Shown here: piece by piece, positions 43,830 to 51,783 of the stretch | Numbering within the stretch: position 1 is the stretch's first letter | How the letters are laid out: the number at the start of each line of letters is the position of its first letter | NCBI RefSeq assembly: GCF_030271255.1 | Contig: NZ_JASJOM010000013.1 | Span: forward strand, 39,398-103,397 | Length of the DNA: 64,000 nucleotides | Source: Peribacillus folii | GTDB taxonomy: Bacteria; Bacillota; Bacilli; Bacillales; DSM-1321 | Direction of reading: 5' to 3' | Notes under the pieces: model-generated | The model's input: the letters and a program-made list of their open reading frames with translations, nothing else | Database searches by the model: none | What the model was told of the DNA's origin: nothing | Translations under genes and position numbers: made by a program

Positions 43830-44686
43830 AGGACCTGCGTGAGGAGTACCTTCAAACACCGATACCTAAGGAATTGAAAGATGTCGTTCAGGCTGCCTTG
43901 AATGAAAGGCCAAGGAAGAAGCCGAGGGTTGGCAGGAACATCTTGCTGTCAGCGGCTGCAGCCCTTCTGATTGTGACAGCATCCGTGAATATGAGCCCGG
44001 CAGCGGCAAAAGCGATGAGTGATATACCGTATATGGAAAAAATCATTAAAGTGATTACATTCGTCGAATGGAAGGAAGAGGTCAATAATTCCTCGGCCAT
44101 CATCAGGACGCCAGCCATTTCCGGTCTGGAGAATAAACGGCTTGAACAAAGCTTGAATGATAAATACTTATCTGAAAGCAAGCAGCTCTACAAGGAGTTC
44201 ACTGATTCGATGGCAAAATTAAAGGAAGGGGAAAAGGGAAATCTTTCGGTTGAAAGCGGGTATGAAATATTGACCGATAATGAAACGATCTTATCCGTAG
44301 AGCGTTATACCGACACGATTTCCGCTTCCAGCTCTACGGAAAGCCAATTCGATACAGTCGATAAGAAAAACGAAGTGCTGTTGACATTGAACAGCTTATT
44401 CAAGGACGATCGCTATCTTCAGGTGATAAGCAGGAACATCAAGGAACAGATGAAGCAGCAAATGGCAGCCGATCCGGATAAGATATATTGGATCGAAGCA
44501 GAAGATGATATTGAGCCATTCAAAGGCATTGACGAGAATCAAAGCTTCTATATCAACAAGGACGGTAAGCTTGTCATCGCCTTCGATAGCTTCGATGTTG
44601 CCCCTGGATATATGGGGGCTGTCGAGTTCATCATCCCGACCAAGGTCATATCCGGGCTGCTTGTCGGCGATCAGTACATTCATTAG
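43814..44686 (+). CDS. rsiV: Anti-sigma factor, RsiV type
   Basis: 290 residues. Cytoplasmic N-terminus (1-41) binds the sigma factor; one membrane helix at 42-60; then SPAAAKAMSD, with AKA fitting the signal-peptidase cut known in RsiV. The outer DUF3298 domain (about 85-285) binds lysozyme in B. subtilis, exposing the site and releasing SigV. Overlaps sigV by 16 bases, with GGGGAA as ribosome site, so the two are translationally coupled. Confidence 0.88.
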   Translation: MEKELKDLREEYLQTPIPKELKDVVQAALNERPRKKPRVGRNILLSAAAALLIVTASVNMSPAAAKAMSDIPYMEKIIKVITFVEWKEEVNNSSAIIRTPAISGLENKRLEQSLNDKYLSESKQLYKEFTDSMAKLKEGEKGNLSVESGYEILTDNETILSVERYTDTISASSSTESQFDTVDKKNEVLLTLNSLFKDDRYLQVISRNIKEQMKQQMAADPDKIYWIEAEDDIEPFKGIDENQSFYINKDGKLVIAFDSFDVAPGYMGAVEFIIPTKVISGLLVGDQYIH

Positions 44687-44711
44687 TCCGGTCCGACGTG
44701 TTAATAGCCCC

Positions 44712-44760
44712 ACAAAAAAACGAACCAACGTTACCTGACTACAGTAACCTTGGCTCGTCT
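44712..44760 (-). terminator. Terminator overlapping the end of the small coiled-coil gene
   Basis: On the minus strand GACGAGCCAAGGTTAC pairs with GTAACGTTGGTTCGT and then T7. The 5' arm is the last coding part (codons DEPRL) of the 44739 gene. It may also serve rsiV from the other side. Confidence 0.8.
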
Positions 44761-44963
44761 TTTTTTTGGGCTAAGTTCATTTGATCCAGTTCCAGTCTCA
44801 TCTTTTCCGTCTCCAAAAGGAAGTTTTCATGTTTCAGTTTTTCGAGCTCCAATTGATCCTTGAGCATATTGTGCTTCAATTTGGTTTGTTTTTCGAAATG
44901 GCTTGTGATTATGCCGAGTATGGGAATTGAAAAAATCAGCACTACGGTTATCGTTCCGAGCAT
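44739..44963 (-). CDS. Small membrane protein with coiled coil
   Basis: 74 residues. One N-terminal membrane helix (MLGTITVVLIFSIPILGII), then a charged heptad-patterned helix (LEKLKHENFLLETEKMRLEL) likely forming a coiled coil in the cytoplasm. AGGAGG lies 8 bases before ATG. Convergent with rsiV; its stop codon is embedded in the terminator hairpin. No named family recognised. Confidence 0.72.
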   Translation of the reverse strand: MLGTITVVLIFSIPILGIITSHFEKQTKLKHNMLKDQLELEKLKHENFLLETEKMRLELDQMNLAQKKDEPRLL

Positions 44964-45290
44964 TTTTTTGCCTCCTTGCTTTGATTACTACCATTATACG
45001 GGGTAACGATCGATTTGGGTTCAGGTTTTTTTACAAGCAGACCATTACTTTTCATTCAGTGCACGTTTAATGATAAACAGATTTATATGGTAATAGTGGG
45101 GGGAAGTTAGGGCAATATATCATTGATGGACGCGGAATTTTACTGAAAGGGCTTACATTTTCTAGGGGTTGCGAATGCGACAAAAAACCCTACATAAATT
45201 ATTTTGAAATTAATTATTTAAATATACTAAATATTTGTTTACAAAGATGAAAATAAAAGTTATTATACAATAATATAAGGGGGGCTAGGT
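44964..45290. other. Intergenic region before the peptide transporter gene
   Basis: 327 bp, AT-rich toward the right. Holds the promoter at 45238-45266 and presumably that of the minus-strand gene ending at 44963. No CodY box could be matched convincingly; no other element seen. Confidence 0.6.
45238..45266 (+). promoter_or_regulatory. SigA promoter of the peptide transporter gene
   Basis: TTTACA and TATTAT with a 17-base spacer, 25 bases before the start codon. Confidence 0.65.
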
Positions 45291-46784
45291 ATGGCAACGA
45301 TTAATAAACAGAAAATTGTGGATAGTGTACCTCAAAAAGGGTTCTTTGGAAATCCAAAAGGATTATTCACACTTTTCTTTACTGAGTTCTGGGAGCGATT
45401 TTCCTATTATGGCATGAAGGCCATTCTTGTTTACTATATGTATTATGAAGTTTCAAAAGGGGGATTAGGCCTTGATGAAACGACGGCCCTTGCCCTTGTT
45501 TCCATATACGGATCGCTAGTGTACATGTCCGGTATCATTGGCGGCTGGTTCGCCGACAGGATATTCGGGACCTCGAAAGCCGTATTCTACGGGGGAATTC
45601 TGATCATGCTCGGGCATATCGTCCTTGCTGTACCAGGCAGTCTCGCCATGTTCTTTGTATCCATGGTGCTCATCGTATTAGGTACTGGATTATTAAAACC
45701 GAACGTCTCCAGCATTGTTGGTGAAATTTACGCGGAAAATGACGAACGCCGGGATTCCGGTTTCAGCATCTTCTATATGGGCATCAACCTGGGTGCATTT
45801 CTTTCGCCGTTCGTTGTCGGTACGGTTGGTATGAACTACAGCTTCCACCTCGGATTTGGACTGGCGGCAATTGGTATGCTGATCGGGCTTATCGTTTTCG
45901 TTGCCACCAAGAAAAAGAACCTTGGACTTGCTGGAACAATTCCTGCCAATCCGTTATCACAAGATGAAAAGAAAGCGACCTTCACTAAAATTGGATTGGG
46001 TGTATTGATTGTAGCTGTTCTCATCGGCATCAGTGCCTATGCAGGGATCTTGACGATCAAAACCTTTATAAGTCTTGTAGGTATCCTCGGGATCGTTATT
46101 CCGACGCTTTACTTCATTTTCATGTATCGCAGCCCGAAAACGACTTCCGTCGAGCGGTCCCGTTTGATCGCCTATATTCCTCTGTTTATCGCAGCGGTCA
46201 TGTTCTGGGCGATTCAAGAGCAAGGCGCAACCATCTTGGCTAACTATGCAGACAAACGCACACAGCTTAATTTTGCCGGAATCGAAATAAACCCGGCCTG
46301 GTTCCAATCATTGAATCCGTTGTTCATCATTACCCTTGCACCAGTATTCGCCTGGTTATGGATCAAGCTAGGAAAGCGCCAGCCGACCATCCCGCAAAAG
46401 TTTTCAATTGGCTTGCTGTTCGCCGGGTTATCCTTCCTGGTGATCCTGCTTCCGGCTTACTTCGGCGGATCGGAGTCATTGGTCAATCCATTATGGCTAG
46501 TACTCAGCTATTTCCTCGTCGTGCTTGGCGAGCTTTGCTTATCACCGGTAGGACTTTCAGCGACGACTAAATTGGCTCCGGCTGCCTTCTCGGCACAAAC
46601 GATGAGCCTGTGGTTCCTGGCAAGTGCGGCGGCACAAGCATTGAATGCGCAAATCGTCAGATTTTACACGCCGCAAACCGAAATGGCATACTTTGGCGTG
46701 ATTGGTGTTGCTTCCATCATCCTTGGACTGGCCCTTATGGCTTTATCACCAAAGATTCAAGGATACATGAAAGGCATTCGCTAA
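45291..46784 (+). CDS. yclF: Proton-dependent di/tripeptide transporter (POT/PTR)
   Basis: 497 residues, about 14 membrane helices. The POT proton-coupling motif ExxERFxYYG is present as EFWERFSYYG (32-41), followed by SIYGSLVYMSGIIGGWFADR and the PTR2 signature GTGLLKPNVSSIVGEIY. Imports di- and tripeptides with protons, like L. lactis DtpT and B. subtilis YclF. Start ATG after AAGGGGGGC. Single gene with its own terminator. Confidence 0.92.
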   Translation: MATINKQKIVDSVPQKGFFGNPKGLFTLFFTEFWERFSYYGMKAILVYYMYYEVSKGGLGLDETTALALVSIYGSLVYMSGIIGGWFADRIFGTSKAVFYGGILIMLGHIVLAVPGSLAMFFVSMVLIVLGTGLLKPNVSSIVGEIYAENDERRDSGFSIFYMGINLGAFLSPFVVGTVGMNYSFHLGFGLAAIGMLIGLIVFVATKKKNLGLAGTIPANPLSQDEKKATFTKIGLGVLIVAVLIGISAYAGILTIKTFISLVGILGIVIPTLYFIFMYRSPKTTSVERSRLIAYIPLFIAAVMFWAIQEQGATILANYADKRTQLNFAGIEINPAWFQSLNPLFIITLAPVFAWLWIKLGKRQPTIPQKFSIGLLFAGLSFLVILLPAYFGGSESLVNPLWLVLSYFLVVLGELCLSPVGLSATTKLAPAAFSAQTMSLWFLASAAAQALNAQIVRFYTPQTEMAYFGVIGVASIILGLALMALSPKIQGYMKGIR

Positions 46785-46802
46785 TACCAATGAACTAGGA
46801 AG

Positions 46803-46834
46803 AAGATGACCTTTAATCGGGTCATCTTTTTTTG
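46803..46834 (+). terminator. Terminator after the peptide transporter gene
   Basis: AAGATGAC / GTCATCTT stem followed by T5. Confidence 0.9.
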
Positions 46835-46837
46835 TTA

Positions 46838-46925
46838 TGAGGACACCAAATTTGCGAGTAAAGTGCCCGAAACAAATGAGCAAATTGTCCAAACTTTGAG
46901 GAAAGCGCCAATTCGCGCTTTTCCG
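46838..46925 (+). repeat. Decayed GCGAGTAAA repeat trace, locus D
   Basis: Begins AATTTGCGAGTAAAGTGCCC, then two degenerate monomers at about 21-22 bp spacing (AATGAGCAAATTG and TTGAGGAAAGCGCC) and AATTCGCGC. Same strand as loci A-C. The part AAAGCGCCAATTCGCG resembles the linker of locus A (CGGCGCCAATTGCGCG). The rest of 46926-47181 holds no clear element. Confidence 0.65.
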
Positions 46926-47181
46926 TATCTTCTGCCCGAATCGAGCTTTTACCTTTTGTAAGGCGTCTATAGCTATTTAAACTACCACTCCGAACTCCTC
47001 CTTTTACAAAAAAACATATAGATATTTCCAATTATGTGTAATACTATCATTTATATGACTAAGCGATTATATGGATTTACCATGATTGTTTCTTGCGTTG
47101 GACATTTAAATACATAAAGAAGTGGAGTTTGATAGGGTTTGTGTGGTCATTTCCGCATTCAAGTTAGTTGGGGGTATCTCA

Positions 47182-48456
47182 TTGCAAGTATTTCATCCAT
47201 TTAAAAAATACAGACCATTATTACCTGAAAAAAGGTTTTCAGCCTTATGCCTATCCGAGTCTCTGTCTACCCTTGGGAACATGGCCCAAGGGATAGCCCT
47301 TGCTGCATATGTTTTCACCCTATCTCAATCGATATTCATCTTTGGTCTATTTCTCATCATTCGTTTCGCCCCGCAATTTCTTCTTTTCTCCATTGCCGGG
47401 AATATAGTTGATAACTATTCAAGACGGTTCACCTTAACGATCATTAATCTATTGTTGGCCCTCTTAACATGCACGATGGCTTTTAATTCAGATAGCACAA
47501 CCATCATTCTTGTTATCACATTACTGATCGGGATCATTGAGCTGCCGTATCATCCTGCACTGTCCTCAAGCATTCCAGCTTTGGTGAAGAAAGATCAGTT
47601 AGGATTGGCTAACGGGTTAATCGGAATAGTAACAAGCATAGCCAGAGTGATCGGTTCAGCAATTGCCGCATTCGGATTATTGAATGACACTATAATTGGC
47701 TTGCTCATGTTCAATGCGATTACTTTTTTCATTGCCGGAGTGATAACCTGGACGAAGCTGCCTACCGCCAATCTAGATAGTGATGCCTCACATGCGGATG
47801 ATGCTGAGGGGAAATCAACCCATAAGGAAAACGGATGGATGATGAGTGTGGCTTATTTGAAGGAACACAACGTTCTAAAGAATCTTATTTTCGGGTCTTT
47901 TTTGATTTGGGGGTGCTTAAGCATCACGGATGTTTTGCTGGTTCCCTTACTAAACTCGACCATTCAAGACGGTGAAAAATATTATGGGGTGTATCGATTC
48001 ATTGCAGCTCTAGGTATGCTGATCGGAAACTATTTCGCAGTTCCGTGGAGGGAGCGTTATGTATCTTCAAAAATAACTAAATTTGGATATGTCGTCCCAT
48101 TAGTCATTTTATCCTTCAGCAGTATCGGCATAGCTTTCTCCCCGTTCATACTAGGGCCAATATTATATTTATTTTTATGGATAGCGATGTTTCTGCCTTC
48201 CAATTTATTGAATGTTGAGCTTCAATCCACCCCGAATAACATGAGAGGAAAGGTTATTTCGATAGCCGATGCATTGGATGGAATTCTCTTCATTTTATTA
48301 ACGGGTCTTTTACCTTATTTAGCCCATTTCATCGGCGTGAAAAAATTGCTGATTGCCGCTTCACTCCCGTTTGCCATGATAAGCTTGATTTTAGCCTATA
48401 GCTTCATAAGGTCGCTTTATATCTATAAAAAGAACAAAGGCTTGGGGGTAACATGA
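47182..48456 (+). CDS. MFS transporter
   Basis: About 424 residues with 10-12 membrane helices, MFS_3/EntS-like. Motif A-like loop GNIVDNYSRRFTLTI follows helix 2; helix 4-5 has LIGIIELPYHPALSSSIPALV, a stretch typical of this family. Probably an exporter of a small molecule; substrate unknown. Start: TTG 47182, 6 bases after GGGGGT. An ATG at 47122 is in frame but has no ribosome site. It stands alone between the peptide transporter and the biotin genes. Confidence 0.82.
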   Translation: MQVFHPFKKYRPLLPEKRFSALCLSESLSTLGNMAQGIALAAYVFTLSQSIFIFGLFLIIRFAPQFLLFSIAGNIVDNYSRRFTLTIINLLLALLTCTMAFNSDSTTIILVITLLIGIIELPYHPALSSSIPALVKKDQLGLANGLIGIVTSIARVIGSAIAAFGLLNDTIIGLLMFNAITFFIAGVITWTKLPTANLDSDASHADDAEGKSTHKENGWMMSVAYLKEHNVLKNLIFGSFLIWGCLSITDVLLVPLLNSTIQDGEKYYGVYRFIAALGMLIGNYFAVPWRERYVSSKITKFGYVVPLVILSFSSIGIAFSPFILGPILYLFLWIAMFLPSNLLNVELQSTPNNMRGKVISIADALDGILFILLTGLLPYLAHFIGVKKLLIAASLPFAMISLILAYSFIRSLYIYKKNKGLGVT

Positions 48457-48515
48457 TAACGATTTGAATCGACAATTTTGTTAGTAGCTTATTTTAGACA
48501 CGCTGGACTTTCAAA

Positions 48516-48857
48516 ATGATAGAAAGCACCATGGAACGACAGCTAGCTCTATGCATATCGCTGCAAATTACTCTCAACCTGCTTTACATCGCGGGAACTC
48601 TACCTGAGTTTAACGCTTATGTCGGTGCCATCATATGCTTGAATATCGGATGTGTAAGTCTGGTGATCAGCTTATATTTGATAGGAAGAAAATACAGCTT
48701 GGGCATTTCGTTTTTTGGCATTCATCTTTTCCTTTTTCATCATTTTCATTTAATTCCTTCTAGAAGCGGGAATGCCTCCGGAAATTCCATTGTTCGTTTG
48801 AAGCTAAAACAAGACCGCAAAGAACCGGAGCACTGGACTTGTTCCGGTTCTTCGTGA
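48516..48857 (+). CDS. Small hydrophobic hypothetical protein (doubtful)
   Basis: Possible 113-residue protein with two or three membrane segments (LALCISLQITLNLLYIAG, IICLNIGCVSLVISLYLIG, and a His-rich FFGIHLFLFHHFHL). No good ribosome site; the last 12 codons are part of the hairpin at 48820-48852. It may be a degenerate gene or spurious. Confidence 0.3.
   Translation: MIESTMERQLALCISLQITLNLLYIAGTLPEFNAYVGAIICLNIGCVSLVISLYLIGRKYSLGISFFGIHLFLFHHFHLIPSRSGNASGNSIVRLKLKQDRKEPEHWTCSGSS
48820..48852 (-). terminator. Hairpin after bioA
   Basis: AAGAACCGGA / TCCGGTTCTT perfect 10-bp stem. T-rich but interrupted tail on the minus strand. Confidence 0.65.
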
Positions 48858-48861
48858 TTTT

Positions 48862-50244
48862 TCAATTGGCTGCTGGAATCAATCCTTTATAGATGGCTAC
48901 CTCCTGTATGGCACGGTACACCGTATCAACCATGACATTCAATTCTTCTTCCGACATGGCGAGGTTCGGCATCATCGTGATGACGGGGCCAAGCTCGCGA
49001 ATGATCAGGCCATGATGCCGGGCCGTTTGGATGATTTCGGATACGACGTTCTCTTGAAGCGGGAACGGTTCTTTTGTTTGCCGGTCTTTGACGATCTCCA
49101 CTCCTATCATCAGCCCGCGCTGGCGGATATCGCCGACGATGGGGAGCTCGTACAGCGCCTGCAGTTTCTTGGTTAGCTGTTTGGCTTTCTTCTGGATGTC
49201 ATGAATGAGCCCGCGCTCCTCCATCAGCTCGATGTTCTTCAACGCCAAGGCGCAGGCGAGCTGGTTTCCTGTATAGGTATGGCCGTGATAAAAGGTCTTA
49301 TGCTCCTCACGCTCTCCGAGAAAGGATTGGAAAATCCGCTCGTTCATGATGGTCGCCGCTAGCGGCATATAGCCGCCGGTGATCCCTTTGCCCATACACA
49401 TGATGTCCGGTACGACATCTTCTTGCTCACAGGCGAACATCGTACCGGTACGTCCGAAGCCTACGGCCACTTCGTCACAAATCAAGAGGATCTCGTACTG
49501 CCTGCATAAACGCTCCACCTCTTTCAAAAAGCCTTGTGGATGGGTGATGATCCCTGCCGCTCCCTGGACAAGCGGCTCGATGATCAAGCCGGCAATTTCT
49601 GCGGATTGCTGCTGCAGCAGTTTTTCCAGCTCATTCAAACAGTGATTTTTCACCGCCTCTTGATCTCCGAGTTCGGTCATGTGATACGTATATGGTGAAG
49701 GGGCGGAGATGCGTTCGAACAAGAGCGGCTTGAAGATTCTATGATATAAATCCATTCCGCCCACACTTACAGCTCCTACGGTATCACCATGATATGCTTC
49801 GTCAAGGGAGACGAATTTGTTTTTGTGCCGATGCTTGTCGCGATCGATGTTCTGCCAATATTGGTAGGCGACTTTAAGGGCGATTTCGACTGCCGCAGAT
49901 CCCGTATCAGAGTAGAAGACCTTCGATAACTGACCGGGTGTGACCGCTGCCAGTTTTTTCGCGAGCAAAATCGAAGGCACATTTGCGGATCCGAGCAGCG
50001 TCGAGTGCGCGATTTTGTTCACTTGTGCAATAAGGGCGCCATTGAGCTCAGGCTCATTATGGCCGTGGACATTCACCCATAAAGATGCATAGCCGTCGAG
50101 GTAGCGATTGCCCTCGACATCGATCAGGTGGCTGCCCTCACCGCGCTCGATGATTAACGGCTTGCTTTCGCGATATGTTTTCATTTGAGTGAACGGATGC
50201 CACACATATTCCTTATCCCATTGCTCCAATTCGAAATGGTTCAT
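48862..50244 (-). CDS. bioA: Adenosylmethionine/lysine-8-amino-7-oxononanoate aminotransferase
   Basis: 460 residues, class III PLP aminotransferase making DAPA from KAPA. PLP-binding lysine K286 in CMGKGITGGYMP; EPLVQGAAGI and CDEVAVGFGRTG (cofactor-binding Asp) precede it. Close relatives in B. subtilis use lysine as amino donor (BioK); the donor here cannot be told from sequence. ATG overlaps the bioD stop by 4 bases. Last gene of bioY-bioD-bioA. Confidence 0.95.
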   Translation of the reverse strand: MNHFELEQWDKEYVWHPFTQMKTYRESKPLIIERGEGSHLIDVEGNRYLDGYASLWVNVHGHNEPELNGALIAQVNKIAHSTLLGSANVPSILLAKKLAAVTPGQLSKVFYSDTGSAAVEIALKVAYQYWQNIDRDKHRHKNKFVSLDEAYHGDTVGAVSVGGMDLYHRIFKPLLFERISAPSPYTYHMTELGDQEAVKNHCLNELEKLLQQQSAEIAGLIIEPLVQGAAGIITHPQGFLKEVERLCRQYEILLICDEVAVGFGRTGTMFACEQEDVVPDIMCMGKGITGGYMPLAATIMNERIFQSFLGEREEHKTFYHGHTYTGNQLACALALKNIELMEERGLIHDIQKKAKQLTKKLQALYELPIVGDIRQRGLMIGVEIVKDRQTKEPFPLQENVVSEIIQTARHHGLIIRELGPVITMMPNLAMSEEELNVMVDTVYRAIQEVAIYKGLIPAAN

Positions 50245-50948
50245 GCTTTGAACACCTCTTTCAGTTGTTGGATATATCCTTGGTCATCAAGAAGATCAAG
50301 GGTTTGGGGTCTCAATTCTTTCCTGACATCGGCAAAAGTGGGCAGGCAGGCAAGCGCCTCCAGATTTGTCAGCTTTTCGATCGTTTCGATATTATCGCGA
50401 TGAATCAGATTTTCTGGCCGGTAATGGTTATAAATGATCGTTTTAACAGGAATATCGTGGGTGCGGGCATAGGATTGTGCCGTCACGACTTGATGAATCG
50501 CGCCCAATCCACATGTTGATACGAATACGGCAGGCATGCCGCAATCCTGGATGAAATCCTTCGTCATATAGAAATCGGATTCCCGTTCAATGAGCGGTAC
50601 GGCTAATCCGCCTGCACCTTCGACTAACACGATGTCATAGATGTTCTCAAGTTCACGGACCCTTTCCACGGCTTTTTTTCCATCGATTGGACTTCCCGTC
50701 AATTTGATCGCCAAATGCGGTGAGGTTTCAGGCTCAAGGGTATAGAATCCTGGATTTTTAACACCGAGTTCTTGCTCGAACCAGGAAATGTCCGGGTATG
50801 TATGATTTTCAGCATTGATTCCGGTTTGGAAGGGCTTGAAGATCGTGACGCTTTTTCCCAAGGTTTGAAGTGATAGATAAAGCGCGCTCGTGACGATCGT
50901 TTTTCCGATATCCGTTCCGGTTCCGGTTATAAAGTAGGCTTGGCCCAT
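50241..50948 (-). CDS. bioD: Dethiobiotin synthetase
   Basis: 235 residues. ATP-binding ITGTGTDIGKTIVTSAL near the N-terminus, substrate motif KPFQTG, and VEGAGGLAVPL. Converts DAPA, CO2 and ATP to dethiobiotin. Start ATG 50948, about 9 bases after AAAGGAG; upstream in-frame codons to 51029 lie within bioY and are not used. Overlaps bioY by 22 bases. Confidence 0.95.
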   Translation of the reverse strand: MGQAYFITGTGTDIGKTIVTSALYLSLQTLGKSVTIFKPFQTGINAENHTYPDISWFEQELGVKNPGFYTLEPETSPHLAIKLTGSPIDGKKAVERVRELENIYDIVLVEGAGGLAVPLIERESDFYMTKDFIQDCGMPAVFVSTCGLGAIHQVVTAQSYARTHDIPVKTIIYNHYRPENLIHRDNIETIEKLTNLEALACLPTFADVRKELRPQTLDLLDDQGYIQQLKEVFKA

Positions 50949-51511
50949 GGATGATTCAGCTCCTTTATATGGATGAATTTGGATAGACGCGGGCGTACTC
51001 GTTGGATGATGATGGCACATAGCATGCACAGCAATACATCACCGGGAGCCGGTATGATGAAGCCGTAAAGGACCGTTTGGCCGAGTGAAAGCGGCGCATC
51101 TGCGAACCATTTCATCGCTCCGTACAGCCAGATGCAGCCGAATAAGTAAACGGTCAGCAATGTCGCAGCATTGGCAACAAAAATGGAACGGATCGACGAT
51201 AAATCGAAGCGGCAGATCAGCCATCCGTTAACATAGGCGCCAAGGATGTATCCGAGCAAATAGCCGAAAGTGGGCTTGAATAGATACCCCAATCCCCCGC
51301 CCTCCGCAAACACCGGCACCCCGAGCAGTCCGATCCCGACGTAACATACTATACTGAGTGACCCAAGCCGGGGACCAAGCAATGCGCCTGCCAAGTAGAC
51401 AGCCAGAATCTGCAGCGTGAATGGTATGTACGGGACAGGTATCTTGATTGCGGCGCCTACTGCGGTTAACGCAGTAAAAAAGGCCACATAAGAAATCGAT
51501 CTTGCTTTCAC
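50927..51511 (-). CDS. bioY: Biotin transporter BioY (ECF S component)
   Basis: 194 residues, six membrane helices. BioY motifs: VPYIPFTLQILAVYLAGALLGPRLG and the glycine-rich GGGLGYLFKPTFGYLLG that lines the biotin site. Works alone or with the EcfAAT module, which is not in this window. AAAGGAGG lies 9 bases upstream of the ATG. First gene of the operon behind the BirA operator at 51585-51612. Confidence 0.94.
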   Translation of the reverse strand: MKARSISYVAFFTALTAVGAAIKIPVPYIPFTLQILAVYLAGALLGPRLGSLSIVCYVGIGLLGVPVFAEGGGLGYLFKPTFGYLLGYILGAYVNGWLICRFDLSSIRSIFVANAATLLTVYLFGCIWLYGAMKWFADAPLSLGQTVLYGFIIPAPGDVLLCMLCAIIIQRVRPRLSKFIHIKELNHPWAKPTL

Positions 51512-51584
51512 GTTAACAACCTCCTTTTATTAATAGCTGGCTGGCAAATGGCCCACTACTAGTTTGCCTGATTGATATTTTATA

Positions 51585-51612
51585 TGTCAACCATTTTATA
51601 TTTAGGTTAACA
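51585..51612. promoter_or_regulatory. BirA operator, bioY side
   Basis: TGTCAACC, 12 bases, GGTTAACA. Fits the TTGTTAAC-N14-GTTAACAA consensus with one mismatch in the left half. Confidence 0.88.
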
Positions 51613-51689
51613 TTTTAAGGGCGACAAAGGAAAATAGGGAGAATTGGTGCTTGGAAAATAGAATGGTTGTATGATATTATTCGTAATTG

Positions 51690-51717
51690 TGTTAACTTTT
51701 TTATATTTAGGTTAACA
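51690..51717. promoter_or_regulatory. BirA operator, bioF side
   Basis: TGTTAACT, 12 bases, GGTTAACA. Same spacing as its partner; both spacers contain TATATTTA. Located 25 bases before the leader peptide start. Confidence 0.9.
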
Positions 51718-51741
51718 AATAATTGGTTTGGAGGTTCGTTT

Positions 51742-51783
51742 ATGATCGGACGATTGGTGAGTGACGGGGATCGGACAGGATGA
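51742..51783 (+). CDS. Short leader ORF coupled to bioF
   Basis: 13 codons (MIGRLVSDGDRTG) with the best ribosome site in this region, TTGGAGG 8 bases upstream. The stop overlaps the bioF start as ATGA. bioF itself has only a weak GGGGA site, so translation of bioF probably depends on this leader. It may be a remnant start of a lost upstream bio gene. Confidence 0.6.
   Translation: MIGRLVSDGDRTG

Noticed and set aside
45181..45237. CodY box before the peptide transporter gene
   Set aside because: The best stretch, AATTATTTTGAAATT, has too many mismatches to AATTTTCWGAAAATT.
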